In this document: positions 6,398 to 6,924 of the stretch, one piece after another | How positions within the stretch are numbered: the stretch's first letter is position 1 | Layout: each line of letters opens with the position of its first letter | Origin: Holophagaceae bacterium | GTDB taxonomy: Bacteria > Acidobacteriota > Holophagae > Holophagales > Holophagaceae | Direction of reading: 5' to 3' | Length of the DNA: 6,924 nt | Assembly: GCA_003538615.1 (NCBI GenBank) | Contig: DPRT01000108.1 | Location: 1 to 6,924 of the forward strand | Position numbers and translations under genes: made by a program | Notes under the pieces: model-generated | Told to the model about the DNA's origin: nothing | Seen by the model: only the letters and a program-made list of their open reading frames with translations | Database searches by the model: none

Positions 6398-6924
6398 ATG
6401 GCCCGATTCTCGAAGCGCGTGGGCCGCGAAGTCCTCGATGGGCACCCCCGCCTGCCCGAGTGGATCACCCGGGAGCGGGTGAAGCTCGGCGATCTGCACG
6501 GCATGAAGAAGGACCTGCGGGACTCGAACCTGCACACGGTCTGCGAAGAGGCGCGCTGCCCCAACCGCACCCACTGCTTCACCCACGGCACGGCCACCTT
6601 CCTGCTCATGGGCGAGGTCTGCACCCGGGCCTGCGGCTTCTGCAGCATCCAGAGCGGCCAGCCGAGGGCCCTGGATTCCCAAGAGCCGCTTGAAACGGCC
6701 GAGCGGGTGGCAGCCCTGAACCTGCGCTTCGCCGTGCTGACCTCCGTGAACCGCGACGACCTGCCGGACGGGGGCGCGGCCCACTTCGCCGAGACGGTGC
6801 TGGCCATCAAGCGCCGCAATCCCGGCGTGGGCGTGGAGGTGCTGGTGCCGGACTTCCTGGGCGACCTCGAGGCCGTGGCCCGGGTGGTGGCCGCGGGACC
6901 CGCCGTGTTCAACCACAACACGGA
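6398..6924 (+). CDS. lipA: Lipoyl synthase LipA (3' partial)
   Basis: Radical-SAM enzyme that inserts two sulfur atoms at C6 and C8 of octanoyl groups on lipoyl domains, completing the lipoyl cofactor of pyruvate and 2-oxoglutarate dehydrogenases and the glycine cleavage system; it acts in the cytoplasm. About 175 of the usual roughly 300 residues are visible. The auxiliary 4Fe-4S cluster motif C-x4-C-x5-C is Cys49, Cys54 and Cys60. The radical-SAM cluster C-x3-C-x2-C is Cys75, Cys79 and Cys82 within GEVCTRACGFCSI. The family blocks AVLTSVNRDDLPDGGA and GPAVFNHNT near the window end are also present. The reading frame is open to the edge with no frameshift, so the gene is cut by the window and not broken. 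The family's C-terminal conserved serine would be beyond the edge. No lipB is visible beside it. Identity is essentially certain. Confidence 0.97.
   Translation, partial: MARFSKRVGREVLDGHPRLPEWITRERVKLGDLHGMKKDLRDSNLHTVCEEARCPNRTHCFTHGTATFLLMGEVCTRACGFCSIQSGQPRALDSQEPLETAERVAALNLRFAVLTSVNRDDLPDGGAAHFAETVLAIKRRNPGVGVEVLVPDFLGDLEAVARVVAAGPAVFNHNT

Noticed and set aside
5486..6482. Long + strand frames opposite the methyltransferase-like gene (5486-6343 and 5535-6482)
   Set aside because: Both are Arg/Pro/Ala/Ser-rich without motifs, and the second runs into lipA in the wrong frame. The - strand frame has a SAM-binding-like motif and ordinary protein composition.

Overview
This is a GC-rich bacterial chromosomal window that is almost fully coding. 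It holds five complete genes and two genes cut by the window edges. I see no RNA gene, insertion sequence, CRISPR array, phage gene or origin. The codon bias (strong G/C at third positions), the secreted M4 peptidase and the KimA-type transporters fit a high-GC Gram-negative. I lean weakly towards Acidobacteriota (Holophaga/Geothrix-like) or a myxobacterium-like lineage, but nothing here fixes the taxon.

Left part (1-1084, + strand): the C-terminal end of a thermolysin-family (M4) metallopeptidase, beginning at its catalytic His. A near-perfect intrinsic terminator follows. Next comes a small membrane protein joining an N-terminal four-cysteine zinc ribbon to an RDD-like membrane domain. It converges on the transporter operon with only 6 bp between the stop codons.

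Middle (1091-5361, - strand): a compact three-gene cluster read right to left. It consists of a 5-TM EamA/DMT-type protein, then two tandem KimA (YdaO)-type potassium transporter paralogues, with gaps of 17 and 21 bp. Both KimA copies keep all the ion-site residues I can place and the C-terminal cytoplasmic domain, so the pair looks like two working transporters and not a gene plus a relic. If they move K+, this is a potassium-uptake operon with an added small transporter of unknown substrate.

Right part (5450-6924): a SAM-methyltransferase-like protein of unknown target on the - strand, likely in the same transcriptional direction as the transporter cluster. Diverging from it across 42 bp is the 5' end of lipA (lipoyl synthase), which runs off the window and carries both cysteine motifs of its two iron-sulfur clusters.

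I found no clearly new biological system. The items most worth a second look are the tandem KimA pair with its conserved DNA blocks, the DMT gene that leads it, and the zinc-ribbon/RDD-like membrane protein.
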